A stretch of 64,000 nt of DNA from JAPOVO01 sp026708165 (GTDB lineage: Bacteria; Chloroflexota; UBA11872; VXNJ01): positions 2,790,001 through 2,854,000 of the forward strand of contig OZ242360.1 in NCBI GenBank assembly GCA_965208775.1, written 5' to 3'. Position numbers and translations under genes: made by a program. This document shows positions 34,647 through 43,649 of this stretch, piece after piece. Every line of letters starts with the position of its first letter. Position 1 is the first letter of the stretch. The notes under the pieces are model-generated. The model worked only from the letters and a program-made list of their open reading frames with translations. It ran no database searches and was not told where the DNA came from.

Positions 34647-35917
34647 GCAAAAATCCTTTCAGGGTCGTTTGCGGCGATATCGGTGCGATGGTGCGAATTG
34701 GCGAAAGTTATTTTGTCGATAGCTTCATAGGCTCGCTGGCGCGCCCCGTCGAGGTCGCCTCCTTGTCCAACAACGGACAGGACACGCCCGCCTGCCGTCT
34801 CGAGGTGTCCATTTCGCTCGGCGGTCCCAGCGTGGAAGACCAAAGCGATATCCTCGGCTTCGGCTAAGCCCTCAATGGCGTGACCGGTCGTGTACTTTCC
34901 GGGGTATCCGCCGGAGGCGGTGACGACGCAACAGGCCGCCCCGTCGGCGGTCTGGAGGTGAGCTTCCTCAAGCCTGCCCTCGGCGGCAAGCAGCGAGACT
35001 TCGGCGAAGTCGCAGTCGAGCAACGGCAGGACGACCTGGGCCTCAGGATCGCCCAAACGGCAGTTGAACTCGACCACGCGTGGACCGTCTTCAGTGATCA
35101 TCAGCCCGGCGTAGAGAAATCCCACGTAAGGAGTGCCGCGCCGGGCGAGCGCGTCGAGCGTGGGGCGCATGATGGTGCGCTCGATTTCGTCCGCCAGGGC
35201 GGGGTCTACCATTGCGACGGGTGAATAGCAGCCCATCGAACCCGTGTTCGGTCCCTCGTCGTTGTCGTTGACCCTTTTGAAATCGCGCGCGAAAGGCAAC
35301 ATCTTCAGGGACTTGCCGCCGGTCAGAGCGAACGCCGAGACCTCCTGTCCAACCAGACATTCTTCGATAACCACTCTGTCTCCGGCGCCGCCGAAGGCTC
35401 GGTCGACCATCATGGTTTGAACGGCTTGACGGGCTTCCTCGGGCGACCCTGCGACGCTCACGCCTTTGCCTGCCGCGAGGCCATCGGCTTTGACGACGAT
35501 CGGAAAGTCTGACCGGTCGAGAATCTCGAATGCCGAGTCGGGATCGTCGGCGACCTCAAACGCGGCGGACGGCACCCCAGCTTGGGCCATCAACTCGTTG
35601 GCCCAAGACTTGCTGGACTCGATGCGCGAGGCTGCGGCTACCGGTCCCAGGCATCTGACGCCGGCGGCGGTGAGGGCGTCGGCCACACCTCCGGCAAGCA
35701 AGTCTTCCGGTCCAACGACGACCAAGTCGATACTGGCGCGTGCAGCGAAACTCGTCAGCGACTCGTGATCAGCAGGGTCGACTTCGACGTTAGTTGCGTG
35801 CAGCGCGGTTCCCGGATTTCCGGGCGCGCAGTACAGACGATCCAAAGACGGACTTTGGGCGAGCTTCCAGCAGATGGCGTGCTCGCGTCCGCCGCCTCCC
35901 AAAACAAGCACGTTCAC
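34643..35917 (-). CDS. purD: phosphoribosylamine--glycine ligase
   Basis: GAR synthetase, the second step of the pathway, 424 residues with an ATP-grasp fold. It begins NVLVLGGGGREHAICW and shows PSAAFEVADD, PIVVKADGLAAGKGVSV, ERTIMRPTLDALA, YVGFLYAGLMI and VVEFNCRLGDPEAQVVLPLL. The start is GTG with AAGGAG 11 nt upstream. It lies 19 nt after guaA and overlaps purE. Confidence 0.96.
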   Translation of the reverse strand: MNVLVLGGGGREHAICWKLAQSPSLDRLYCAPGNPGTALHATNVEVDPADHESLTSFAARASIDLVVVGPEDLLAGGVADALTAAGVRCLGPVAAASRIESSKSWANELMAQAGVPSAAFEVADDPDSAFEILDRSDFPIVVKADGLAAGKGVSVAGSPEEARQAVQTMMVDRAFGGAGDRVVIEECLVGQEVSAFALTGGKSLKMLPFARDFKRVNDNDEGPNTGSMGCYSPVAMVDPALADEIERTIMRPTLDALARRGTPYVGFLYAGLMITEDGPRVVEFNCRLGDPEAQVVLPLLDCDFAEVSLLAAEGRLEEAHLQTADGAACCVVTASGGYPGKYTTGHAIEGLAEAEDIALVFHAGTAERNGHLETAGGRVLSVVGQGGDLDGARQRAYEAIDKITFANSHHRTDIAANDPERIFA

Positions 35918-35936
35918 GCCCCTGGCGCGCTCCTTG

Positions 35937-37520
35937 TTACTCCCATTCGATTGTTCCCGGTGGTTTTGAAGTGATGTCGTAGACGACTCTCGTAATGGCG
36001 GGGACTTCGTTGACGATCCTTGCCGAGGACTTCTCCAGCACTTCGTTGGGAAGCCTGTACCAGTCGGCGGTCATGTAGTCGTCCGTGGAAACCGCGCGAA
36101 GGGCGGCCATCTCACCGTAAGTGCGGCCGTCTCCCATCACTCCGACCGTTCTGACGCCGGTTAGGACCGCAAAGTATTGTCCGATCGCGAGGTCGAGACC
36201 TTCGCGTGCTATTTCTTCACGAAAAATCAAGTCGGCGCGCCGGAGCGCCTCGAGACGGTCGGAAGTGATCTCGCCCATGATCCGCACGGCAAGCCCGGGT
36301 CCGGGGAAGGGCTGACGCCAGACGATGGATTCGGGCAGTCCAAGCTCGACTCCGACTTGCCGGACCTCATCCTTGAAGAGGCGCTTGAGGGGCTCAATGA
36401 CCTGAAGACTCAACTCGTCGGGAATGCGGGTGTTGTGATGCGTCTTGATTTTTGCCGACCCAAGACCGGCGGTCCCACTTTCGATGACGTCGGGGTACAG
36501 GGTGCCCTGGACAAAGAACTCCACGTCTTCGAGCTTCTCCGCTTCGTCGATGAATACGTTGAAGAACTCGTCCCCGATTATCTCCCGTTTGAGCTCCGGG
36601 TCGGTCACTCCAGCGAGGCGCTTCAGGAAACGGGCACGGGCATCGACGGTGATGACGCGCGAATGGAGTTGATGGGCGACCGCCTGCTCAACTTCCTCGA
36701 CCTCGCCTTCCCGCAGCAAGCCGGTGTCGACGAAGATGCAGGTGAGCTGGTCACCGATCGCCCTGTGCAGCAGCGCGGCCGCGACGGTCGAATCGACACC
36801 TCCGCTAAGCGCGAGGATGACCTGTGCGCCACCAATCTCGCGACGAAGAGATTCGATGCTGCTTTCGACGAACGAGGCGGGAGTCCATTCCGGGCGGCTT
36901 CCGCAAACCCCAGTCGCAAAGTTCCTGATAAGCGCGTGTCCAAGCTGCGTGTGCCTGACTTCCGGGTGAAACTGCAAGAGCAGAACGTCTTCGTCGGCGT
37001 TCCCAATCGCGGCCCACTCCGAGTTTTCCGTCCGGGCGAGCTGCTCGAATCCAAACGGCGGCGCGGTTACCTGATCGCCGTGGCTCATCCAGACACGTGA
37101 TCTCTCGGGGAAGTCCTTGAAGAGCGGGTTGCCGCGGTCGATGATCTCAAGCGTTGCGGGGCCGTATTCGCGAGTTGTTCCTGGTCGCACCGAGCCGCCG
37201 AGACTTCGACTTACCAGTTGCATCCCGTAGCAGATTCCGAGGACCGGGATGCCCAATTCAAGTACGTAGTCGGGCAGATCGGGCGATCCAGTCTCGTAAA
37301 CACTGGCGTCCGACCCCGAGAGAATGATGCCCTTGGGGTCGAGGGACCGTACGCGCTCGGCGGGAGCGTCGAAGGGGAGTATTTCGCTATAGACCTCGGA
37401 CTCGCGGACGCGCCTCGCAATCAGCGGCGTGTATTGAGAGCCGTAGTCGAGCACGACGATGGTGTCGAGGCCGACTTTGGATTTGCGAGTGACCGGGCTA
37501 ACGGCGGTTGGGGGCGACAC
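35937..37520 (-). CDS. guaA: GMP synthase (glutamine-hydrolysing)
   Basis: Converts XMP to GMP. The 527 residues comprise an N-terminal class I amidotransferase (VLGICYGMQLV with the catalytic cysteine; LLQFHPEVRHT with His-Glu). An ATP pyrophosphatase domain follows, with the PP-loop LALSGGVDSTVAAALL, then a dimerisation domain ending DITSKPPGTIEWE. The start is GTG at 37520. It is the first gene of the purine operon, so its leader probably controls the whole cluster; two hairpins there are listed separately. Confidence 0.96.
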   Translation of the reverse strand: MSPPTAVSPVTRKSKVGLDTIVVLDYGSQYTPLIARRVRESEVYSEILPFDAPAERVRSLDPKGIILSGSDASVYETGSPDLPDYVLELGIPVLGICYGMQLVSRSLGGSVRPGTTREYGPATLEIIDRGNPLFKDFPERSRVWMSHGDQVTAPPFGFEQLARTENSEWAAIGNADEDVLLLQFHPEVRHTQLGHALIRNFATGVCGSRPEWTPASFVESSIESLRREIGGAQVILALSGGVDSTVAAALLHRAIGDQLTCIFVDTGLLREGEVEEVEQAVAHQLHSRVITVDARARFLKRLAGVTDPELKREIIGDEFFNVFIDEAEKLEDVEFFVQGTLYPDVIESGTAGLGSAKIKTHHNTRIPDELSLQVIEPLKRLFKDEVRQVGVELGLPESIVWRQPFPGPGLAVRIMGEITSDRLEALRRADLIFREEIAREGLDLAIGQYFAVLTGVRTVGVMGDGRTYGEMAALRAVSTDDYMTADWYRLPNEVLEKSSARIVNEVPAITRVVYDITSKPPGTIEWE

Positions 37521-37524
37521 GCTA

Positions 37525-37570
37525 ACCGGCTACGCGGCAGGGCCGGTGGAGGCGCATTCGGTAAATGCGC
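37525..37570 (-). promoter_or_regulatory. two hairpins in the guaA/purine operon leader
   Basis: In the minus-strand mRNA, a 7-bp stem GCGCATT/AATGCGC (37570-37564 with 37558-37552) with a 5-nt loop is followed by a 6-bp stem ACCGGC/GCCGGT (37547-37542 with 37530-37525). The second ends 4 nt before the GTG of guaA. No ribosome-binding site is visible there. The pair could modulate initiation, but I recognise no known purine or ppGpp riboswitch, and chance pairing in GC-rich DNA is possible. Confidence 0.3.
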
Positions 37571-37917
37571 GGGAAGCCTAAACCAGCGGATTGGCCTAGC
37601 TTTTTCACGCTCGGATTATATGGGCGGAACATGCTTCGCGGCAAAGCGCTCCACTGGTTTAGCACATGGCAGACAGCTATTTCTTTCGGCAAATTTGTAG
37701 CGGTTGGCTCAACTTCTTGCCGCCCGAAGAACGGGAGAGATTTTAGGTTCAGCTCTTCCACGGTCGTCGATCCTTACCTACTTCATCGGCGCTTTGCTCA
37801 TGCATGGGAGCATGGTCTAGGTGTAAGTGAATTGGTATCCTTCCAAACTCTTCCACGGGTACGGATGTGGTCCAAAGAGGACCTATAAGGAAACAATGGA
37901 AAGGGGTTGAGACGCGT
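37571..37917. other. intergenic region between guaA and the M19 gene
   Basis: About 350 bp of somewhat AT-richer sequence separating two divergent transcription units. It should contain the promoter of the purine operon (leftward) and of the dipeptidase-like gene (rightward), but I cannot assign boxes with confidence; TTATAT at 37616-37621 is a candidate -10 element without a convincing -35. A frame of about 100 codons crosses it on the plus strand but has no recognisable content. Confidence 0.4.
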
Positions 37918-38940
37918 ATGGCCAATGCCGAGAATGCCAGGCAAGTTTACGACGAAGCCGTTGTCATCGATGGTCTCAACGCGAGCAACTGGGACAGTCC
38001 CGCCGTCTTCGAGAGTCTGCATACCGGAGGCGTTACGACGCTAAACGCCACGGTTGCGACCTGGGAGAACTTTCAGGAGACTCTGGGCAACATAGCCGCC
38101 TGGCTGCACAGGTTCACGGACTACGGTGACCTACTGACGCAGGTCAGGACGGTAGCCGACATCCTCCAAGCCAAGGAGGATGGAAAGGTGGGAGTGATTC
38201 TGGGCTTTCAAAATGCCTCTCCCATAGAGAACCATCTCGACCGGCTGGCGCTGTTCCACGCGCTGGGCGTGCGAATCATCCAGGTCACCTTCCACGAGGG
38301 AAACCTGCTGGGCAGCGGATGCTACGAGCGCAACGACTACGGCCTGACAAACTTCGGCGTTGACGCCCTCCGGGAGATGAACCGCCTTGGCATCCTGATC
38401 GACCTGTCGCATGTTGGCGTCCGCACGACAATGGATGCCATCGAGCTATCCGAGAAGCCTGTGGCTGTAACTCACGCGAACGCCAAGTCCTATTTCGACG
38501 TGCCGCGAAACAAGACAGACGAGGCGGTGAAACTACTGGCGGAGCGAGGAGGCGTGGTGGGAGTTACATGCATAACCAGCTTCCTCCGCACGGGCAGCGA
38601 CTCAACCGTGGAGGACTATGTCGACGCCATCGACGATATGGTGGAGAGAACAGGCATCGACCACGTGGGAATTGGGACCGACTACACGCAAGATCAACCG
38701 GAGTCGTTCTGGAGGTACATCAACGCGCAGCAGGGAACGAGCTTTCCCCTCAAGGCTATCCTTGGCCGCACACCCACAACGATGGCGGATCAGACTTACT
38801 ATCCGAAGGGACTAGAGACGCCGGACAAACTGCCCAGCCTAGCGGACGCGCTAATTAGGCGTGGCTACACGTCGGCCGACACCACCAAGATTCTAGGCGG
38901 GAATTTCCTGCGACTCTTTGGAGAGGTTTGGGAAGCGTAG
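37918..38940 (+). CDS. M19 membrane-dipeptidase-like protein, variant metal site
   Basis: A 340-residue amidohydrolase-superfamily protein of the renal-dipeptidase (M19) family. Present are GLTNFGVDALREMNRLG, IDLSHV, VTHANAKSYF and GIGTDYT. The usual first metal motif DGHND reads DGLNASNW, and the bridging glutamate region reads GFQNAS, so two or three of the five zinc ligands are changed. A subfamily with this pattern exists in other bacteria as far as I recall, so the gene is unlikely to be decaying, but classical dipeptidase activity is doubtful. The ATG at 37918 is preferred over a longer frame from 37867; AAAGGGG lies upstream. Confidence 0.88.
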   Translation: MANAENARQVYDEAVVIDGLNASNWDSPAVFESLHTGGVTTLNATVATWENFQETLGNIAAWLHRFTDYGDLLTQVRTVADILQAKEDGKVGVILGFQNASPIENHLDRLALFHALGVRIIQVTFHEGNLLGSGCYERNDYGLTNFGVDALREMNRLGILIDLSHVGVRTTMDAIELSEKPVAVTHANAKSYFDVPRNKTDEAVKLLAERGGVVGVTCITSFLRTGSDSTVEDYVDAIDDMVERTGIDHVGIGTDYTQDQPESFWRYINAQQGTSFPLKAILGRTPTTMADQTYYPKGLETPDKLPSLADALIRRGYTSADTTKILGGNFLRLFGEVWEA

Positions 38941-39061
38941 GCGCTCGGGAACTCTGTTAACGGCAGGTCTGGATCGGCTCCGCCGCAGGTCGACCACCGG
39001 CAGGTAGGGAAGAGGTCGTTTGGAGTTCGGTGCAGATTGGCCACTTCCAAACGTTGGGGCT

Positions 39062-39976
39062 TTATTCCGGGTGGACTCTCAGGCCTTCGCTGCAAACGTG
39101 TGTGGTGAAGCTCTCGCAGCTAACGCCGGCGGCCTCACAGGCGGCCCGCATCGCCGCTCCGACTCCCTCGGCGTCGGACTCGGCAAAGGCGATCATCGCC
39201 GAGCCTGAGCCGCTCAGAGCGGCTCCGACGGCCCCAGCATCGTACGCAGCCTCCATCATTTCCGATAGAGCCGGGTGCAGTGGAGAACGGTGGGGCTGGT
39301 GGAGTCGGTCGCGCATTGCTTCGGCGAGAACCGAATAGTCGGACCTCTGCAAAGCCGACACGAGCAGGGCGGCGCGGGAGACGTTGAATACGGCGTCGGC
39401 AAAATCGACTTTTGACGGCAAGACGGATCTGGCGCGATCGGTCTCGATTCTGGTTTCCGGGACCGCGATCGCTATCTGGAGATCGCTGGGGAACGGCACT
39501 TTGGTCCAGACCGGACCGGACCCGGCTTGCGCGATAACTGAAAGCCCTCCAGTCAGCGCGGGAATCACGTTGTCGGGGTGTCCTTCCATGGCAGTGGCCT
39601 GTTCGATCAATTTGGAGTGATGAACCTCGATGCCGGCGGATCGACACGCGGCGACGATGCCGGCGACGGTGGCGGCGGCGCTGCTGCCGAGTCCGCGCGA
39701 CACCGGAATCCTCGAAACCTGACGCACTGACCGGTGACGGAACTCCGCCCCAAGGATCCTCGAGTATCGGATTGCGGCGTCGAGGACCAAGTTCGATTCG
39801 TCGGTCGGAGTTTCGTCGGCGGCCTCGCCCGTGACTTCGACGAAAGTTGTTTCGGAGACTTCGAAGCGATACTCGTCATAAAGATCCAAGGCGAGACCCA
39901 GCGTGTCGAATCCCGGTCCGAGGTTTGCGGAAGTTGCGGGGGCGAAGATGGCGAACGGCTGGTCGCTGCGATTCAC
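39062..39976 (-). CDS. thrB: homoserine kinase
   Basis: A GHMP kinase of 304 residues that phosphorylates L-homoserine on the way to threonine. PATSANLGPGFDTLGLALDLYDEY is represented near the N-terminus, the ATP loop VSRGLGSSAAATVAG in the middle and ALSGSGSAMIAFAE towards the end. Its GTG start overlaps the rodA stop (GTGA), so it is co-translated with the cell-shape genes. No thrC or hom is adjacent. Confidence 0.95.
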   Translation of the reverse strand: MNRSDQPFAIFAPATSANLGPGFDTLGLALDLYDEYRFEVSETTFVEVTGEAADETPTDESNLVLDAAIRYSRILGAEFRHRSVRQVSRIPVSRGLGSSAAATVAGIVAACRSAGIEVHHSKLIEQATAMEGHPDNVIPALTGGLSVIAQAGSGPVWTKVPFPSDLQIAIAVPETRIETDRARSVLPSKVDFADAVFNVSRAALLVSALQRSDYSVLAEAMRDRLHQPHRSPLHPALSEMMEAAYDAGAVGAALSGSGSAMIAFAESDAEGVGAAMRAACEAAGVSCESFTTHVCSEGLRVHPE

Positions 39977-41142
39977 GCGCGATCCCGTATGCCTATGGCT
40001 GCGCGGCGCGCCCGGGCCGGAAGCCCGACGCGGGTGGGTGGATTGAACATGGGCATGCCCCGGTGGATGGAAATGCTGACCAAGGTCCCAAGAGCTATCA
40101 GGGTGACGACGAGAGAACTGCCTCCAGAGCTCATCAACGGCAGCGTAATGCCGGTAACCGGCGATATGCCGACATTCATGCCAATGCTGACGAACACCTC
40201 GAAAGCCAGCAAGACGAGTATGCCTCCGGCCACGTAGCGGCCGAAGTCGTCGCTGGCCCGGATGGCGACGACGAGGGCGTAGGCGAAGATGATGCTGAAG
40301 AGCGAAAGCACCAAGATAGAACCGACGAAACCAAGGTGCTCCGCGATGACGGCGAATATGAAGTCGGTGTCTCTAACGCGCAAGAATTCGAGCTGGCTCT
40401 GAGTCGCTCCAGTGCTGCCCCTGCCCCACAATCCACCTGATCCGACGGCAATTCGGGCTTGCAATACGTTGTAGCCTGCGCCGAGCGGATCGATGGTGGG
40501 GTCGAAGAAGGTCACGACCCGCTCACGCATGTAGGGCCTCATGAGAAACCATGCGAGCGGCGCCGCCGCGATGGAAAGCAGTACTACGGCGCCCAAATGC
40601 AAAGTCCGTGATCCGGCGATGAATGCAATTCCGAACCAGACAACGAAGAAGATCATGGCGGTACCGAAGTCGGGCTGCAAAAGGGTGAGCGCGATAAGCA
40701 AAGCTGGAATGAGAGCGGAGAGCGCGAATATGCGGAATTTGATCGGCTCGCCCTGGTATTTGGCAAAGAACCGGGCGAGCAGCACGATTTCGGTGAATTT
40801 GGCCAGCTCGGAAGGCTGAAACTGTATCGGGCCAAACAGGAACCAACGCTGCGCACCGTATCGGGTGACGCCGAAGAAGAGAACCAAAATGAGCAGCAGC
40901 ACACTTACCGCGAACAGCACCCACGCGACAATGCCCACGATGCGATAGTCCGAATACGCCACCAGAGCGAACAAGAAAATACCCACCAAAGCGAAAATGG
41001 ACTGCCGGACAATCTGGCTATCCATGCCCGCTGACGGCGGCAGGCCGATCCGCGAGAGCGTTATGAGTCCGAGGGTGATCAGCCCCAGGATCGATAGTAA
41101 GACAGCCGCGTCCATGGGGCGCGGCTGGGGGCGGTCCATCAT
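39973..41142 (-). CDS. rodA: SEDS peptidoglycan glycosyltransferase RodA
   Basis: The elongation-specific SEDS polymerase that links lipid II into glycan strands with PBP2. The 389 residues are highly hydrophobic with about ten membrane helices. Diagnostic stretches are GAQRWFLFGPIQFQPSELAK, LLQPDFGTAMIFFVVW, SGGLWGRGSTGATQSQLEF, FIFAVIAEHLGFVGSILVL and ISPVTGITLPLMSSGGSS. The start ATG overlaps the PBP2 stop by ATGA. The order mreB-mreC-mreD-mrdA-rodA is the classical rod-shape operon. Confidence 0.95.
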   Translation of the reverse strand: MMDRPQPRPMDAAVLLSILGLITLGLITLSRIGLPPSAGMDSQIVRQSIFALVGIFLFALVAYSDYRIVGIVAWVLFAVSVLLLILVLFFGVTRYGAQRWFLFGPIQFQPSELAKFTEIVLLARFFAKYQGEPIKFRIFALSALIPALLIALTLLQPDFGTAMIFFVVWFGIAFIAGSRTLHLGAVVLLSIAAAPLAWFLMRPYMRERVVTFFDPTIDPLGAGYNVLQARIAVGSGGLWGRGSTGATQSQLEFLRVRDTDFIFAVIAEHLGFVGSILVLSLFSIIFAYALVVAIRASDDFGRYVAGGILVLLAFEVFVSIGMNVGISPVTGITLPLMSSGGSSLVVTLIALGTLVSISIHRGMPMFNPPTRVGLPARARRAAIGIRDRA

Positions 41143-43043
41143 CCCGAGGGACCGCCCGCGTCAAATGGAGGGTATCGCATTCCAGGAATAGTTTCCGTGA
41201 AATACAGCTCCACCAAATCGCGCGCTACGGGCGCCGCGGCCAAGGAGCCTTCGCCGCCGTCTCTTATCAGTACGACGAATGCGATCCGCGGGGAGTCGGC
41301 GGGCGCGTATCCGACGAACCAAGCGTGGCTGGGGTCGTTGCCGTTGCTGTCTTTGGGCCCCGCGTACTCGGCGGTGCCTGTCTTGCCCGCCATTGTCACT
41401 ACCGGCGTCCTGGCGCGCCCGCCCGTTCCCTGAGGGCCGTTCACAGTTTCGACCAGTCCCCGCTGGATCAAGGACAGGTTGGTCGGGCTGACGCTGATCT
41501 TGCCGATCTCTTGGACCGGGGGCACTTCCACGACTTCACCGTTGGCGTCCTCGACTCGATCGACGATCCTAGGCTTGTAGAGCGTGCCGCCGTTGCTGAT
41601 GGCGGCATACATGTTGACAAGCTGCAAGGGGGATGCCTGCATCAGCCCCTGACCGATAGCGGCCTGGTAGGTGTCGCCGGTTACCCAGGGGGCGCTCAGG
41701 TTGTCATTCTTCCACTCATGGTCGGGCACTACTCCCGCAGCTTCGTTGGGAAGGTCGATACCTGTAGGAGAACCGAACCCGAAAGACCGGCCGAACTCGG
41801 CGAGGCGACCCTCGCCGAGTCCTTTGAACTCGGTGTACGGATTGCCTCCGGAGATGTTGTAGAAGTAGATGTTGCAAGACTCCGAAATCGCCCGATGAAG
41901 ATTGACGGACCCGTGGCCGGTGAGCAGCCAATCGTAGAAAACCCATCCGCTGGGCAATATGAGGTGGCCGGCGCATTCAATCGAAGTCGACGGCGCCGCG
42001 ACGTTTTCCTCCAGAGCGCCGGCCGCCGCCACGATTTTGTATGTCGACCCCGGCGGATAGAGGCCTGAGATGGCGTGGTTGACGAGCGGTCGCCGCGAGT
42101 CGTTGGCCAGCCGCTGAAAATCGTCAACGGATATACCTTCGGCAAACAGGGCGTTGTCGAACGAGGGATAGCTGACCATGCTCAGAACATCGCCGCTGTT
42201 GGGATCGAGGATGATCGCAACGCCAGCACCGCGGCCACCAAGGTACCGGCTCATGAGCTCGGTTGTGCCTTGCTGGAGCTCGGCATCGATGGTGAGGAAG
42301 ACGTTTCCGCCGGACCTCGGCGGGGTTGCGGCCAGTTCACGAACTTCACGTCCGAGAGCCTCGACTTCGATCAACCTGCGTCCGTCCTCACCGCGGAGCT
42401 GTTCTTGAAGGCTCTTTTCAATTCCCGCGAGGCCGATGTCTTCGTCGAATCTTGCGCCCCGCCGCGCAAACTCGGCCGCTCGTTCGGCGGGTATGGGACC
42501 GGTGTAGCCCACAATCGCGCCGAGCGTCTCTCCGCTGGAATACTCGCGTTTTGTCGAGTCCCGGATTTCAACTCCCGGAAGTTCAAGGAACTTCTCGGCG
42601 ACTATCAGTGCCGTCTCGCGACTCACCTCCCGAGCGACCCTGACAGGCTCTCCCGGATCGGAACGTCCCAAGGATATCGCCAGCTCCAATTCGTCTCGAT
42701 CTTCTTCCGTCAACTCAGCCAGCAGATCGGAGACGCGCCGCGTATCGTCTTCCGGAATGTCCGCCGGGGTTGCCCAGATGCTAAAGACAGGCGTGTTGCG
42801 GACTAACTGCCTGCCCGCACGGTCGAATATCAGGCCTCTTATCGGAGGGATCGCCACGGACCGGGTGCGGTTGGTTTCCGCCTGACTTATGAACTCGGAC
42901 GCCTGCGTTATCTGAAGTTGCCAGAGCCGTCCTGCAAGCGCGGCAACGCCAACGCCGGCCAGTCCGCCGATCAGCAGCGATCTGCGGCTTTTGCTCGAAG
43001 GTCTGCCCGTACCTCTTAGCGATGACTCTTGCGACTGTGACAC
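41139..43043 (-). CDS. mrdA: penicillin-binding protein 2 (class B transpeptidase)
   Basis: Cross-links peptide stems during cell elongation, partner of RodA. The 634 residues have a cytoplasmic tail, one membrane anchor (about 23-42), a pedestal domain with RGLIFDRAGRQLVRNTP, and a transpeptidase domain. The active serine is S333 in STYK, with SCN at 389-391 and KTG at 554-556, all intact. The GTG start lies 35 nt after mreD. Being first to pair with RodA by overlap supports the elongasome assignment over a division FtsI. Confidence 0.95.
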   Translation of the reverse strand: MSQSQESSLRGTGRPSSKSRRSLLIGGLAGVGVAALAGRLWQLQITQASEFISQAETNRTRSVAIPPIRGLIFDRAGRQLVRNTPVFSIWATPADIPEDDTRRVSDLLAELTEEDRDELELAISLGRSDPGEPVRVAREVSRETALIVAEKFLELPGVEIRDSTKREYSSGETLGAIVGYTGPIPAERAAEFARRGARFDEDIGLAGIEKSLQEQLRGEDGRRLIEVEALGREVRELAATPPRSGGNVFLTIDAELQQGTTELMSRYLGGRGAGVAIILDPNSGDVLSMVSYPSFDNALFAEGISVDDFQRLANDSRRPLVNHAISGLYPPGSTYKIVAAAGALEENVAAPSTSIECAGHLILPSGWVFYDWLLTGHGSVNLHRAISESCNIYFYNISGGNPYTEFKGLGEGRLAEFGRSFGFGSPTGIDLPNEAAGVVPDHEWKNDNLSAPWVTGDTYQAAIGQGLMQASPLQLVNMYAAISNGGTLYKPRIVDRVEDANGEVVEVPPVQEIGKISVSPTNLSLIQRGLVETVNGPQGTGGRARTPVVTMAGKTGTAEYAGPKDSNGNDPSHAWFVGYAPADSPRIAFVVLIRDGGEGSLAAAPVARDLVELYFTETIPGMRYPPFDAGGPSG

Positions 43044-43078
43044 TTGTGTTTTTGCCAGCCTGAGAATGACCGGGCTTG

Positions 43079-43648
43079 CTAGTTAATGGTATATCGGCTC
43101 CGCGTTCGCGTGAGGCGCTCCAGCAGGGTTACGGGATGGTATATCAGGACACAGGTCATGAGGTTGACTAAAACGGCGGCGGGAGTCGTTGCGATTATGG
43201 CCTTGAACCAGTCAACCGAGTAGCCCTGTACGGCGAGCATCAGCATCATCGTGGGGTAGTAGACGAGAGTGCCCAGCAGGGACGCCAGCAGTGCCCAGAC
43301 AAGGTTAGATCGGAACAGGCCGGCACCGCCCATGGAGGCGACGAAGGTGGCCAGACTGAGGGCCAGCATATTCGCGCCGGTGGGGACTCCGCTTAAGACG
43401 TCGAGCAGGAAGCCGGACCCAAAACCCCAGAATATCAACCCTTTGGGTCTGGCGACCGCGGCCCACGTGACCAGAAGAACGAGCACCAGATCGGGAATAA
43501 CGCCGAAAACCTGGAATCCGGGGGAGATGGAACTCTGAAAGAGCGCCGCAAGAAGGATCAGGAACGCCACGACGTAACGCTGAGACGAAGCTCTAATTCC
43601 CGGGATACGCCTCGTCGCTATGAGACTACGTCGCCCGCGAGCAAACAT
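43079..43648 (-). CDS. mreD: rod shape-determining protein MreD
   Basis: A small polytopic membrane protein of 189 residues. The segment VIPDLVLVLLVTWAAVARP and the following GFGSGFLLDVLSGVPTGANM are typical for MreD, with five to six predicted helices. The ATG at 43648 overlaps the mreC stop; the frame is open to 43705 inside mreC but that part is not conserved. Its weak conservation makes the call rest partly on its place between mreC and mrdA. Confidence 0.9.
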   Translation of the reverse strand: MFARGRRSLIATRRIPGIRASSQRYVVAFLILLAALFQSSISPGFQVFGVIPDLVLVLLVTWAAVARPKGLIFWGFGSGFLLDVLSGVPTGANMLALSLATFVASMGGAGLFRSNLVWALLASLLGTLVYYPTMMLMLAVQGYSVDWFKAIIATTPAAVLVNLMTCVLIYHPVTLLERLTRTRSRYTIN

Positions 43649-43649
43649 C

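Noticed and set aside
37565..37888. 107-codon frame between guaA and the M19 gene
   Set aside because: No motif, no ribosome-binding site, and it overlaps the probable promoter region of both neighbours.
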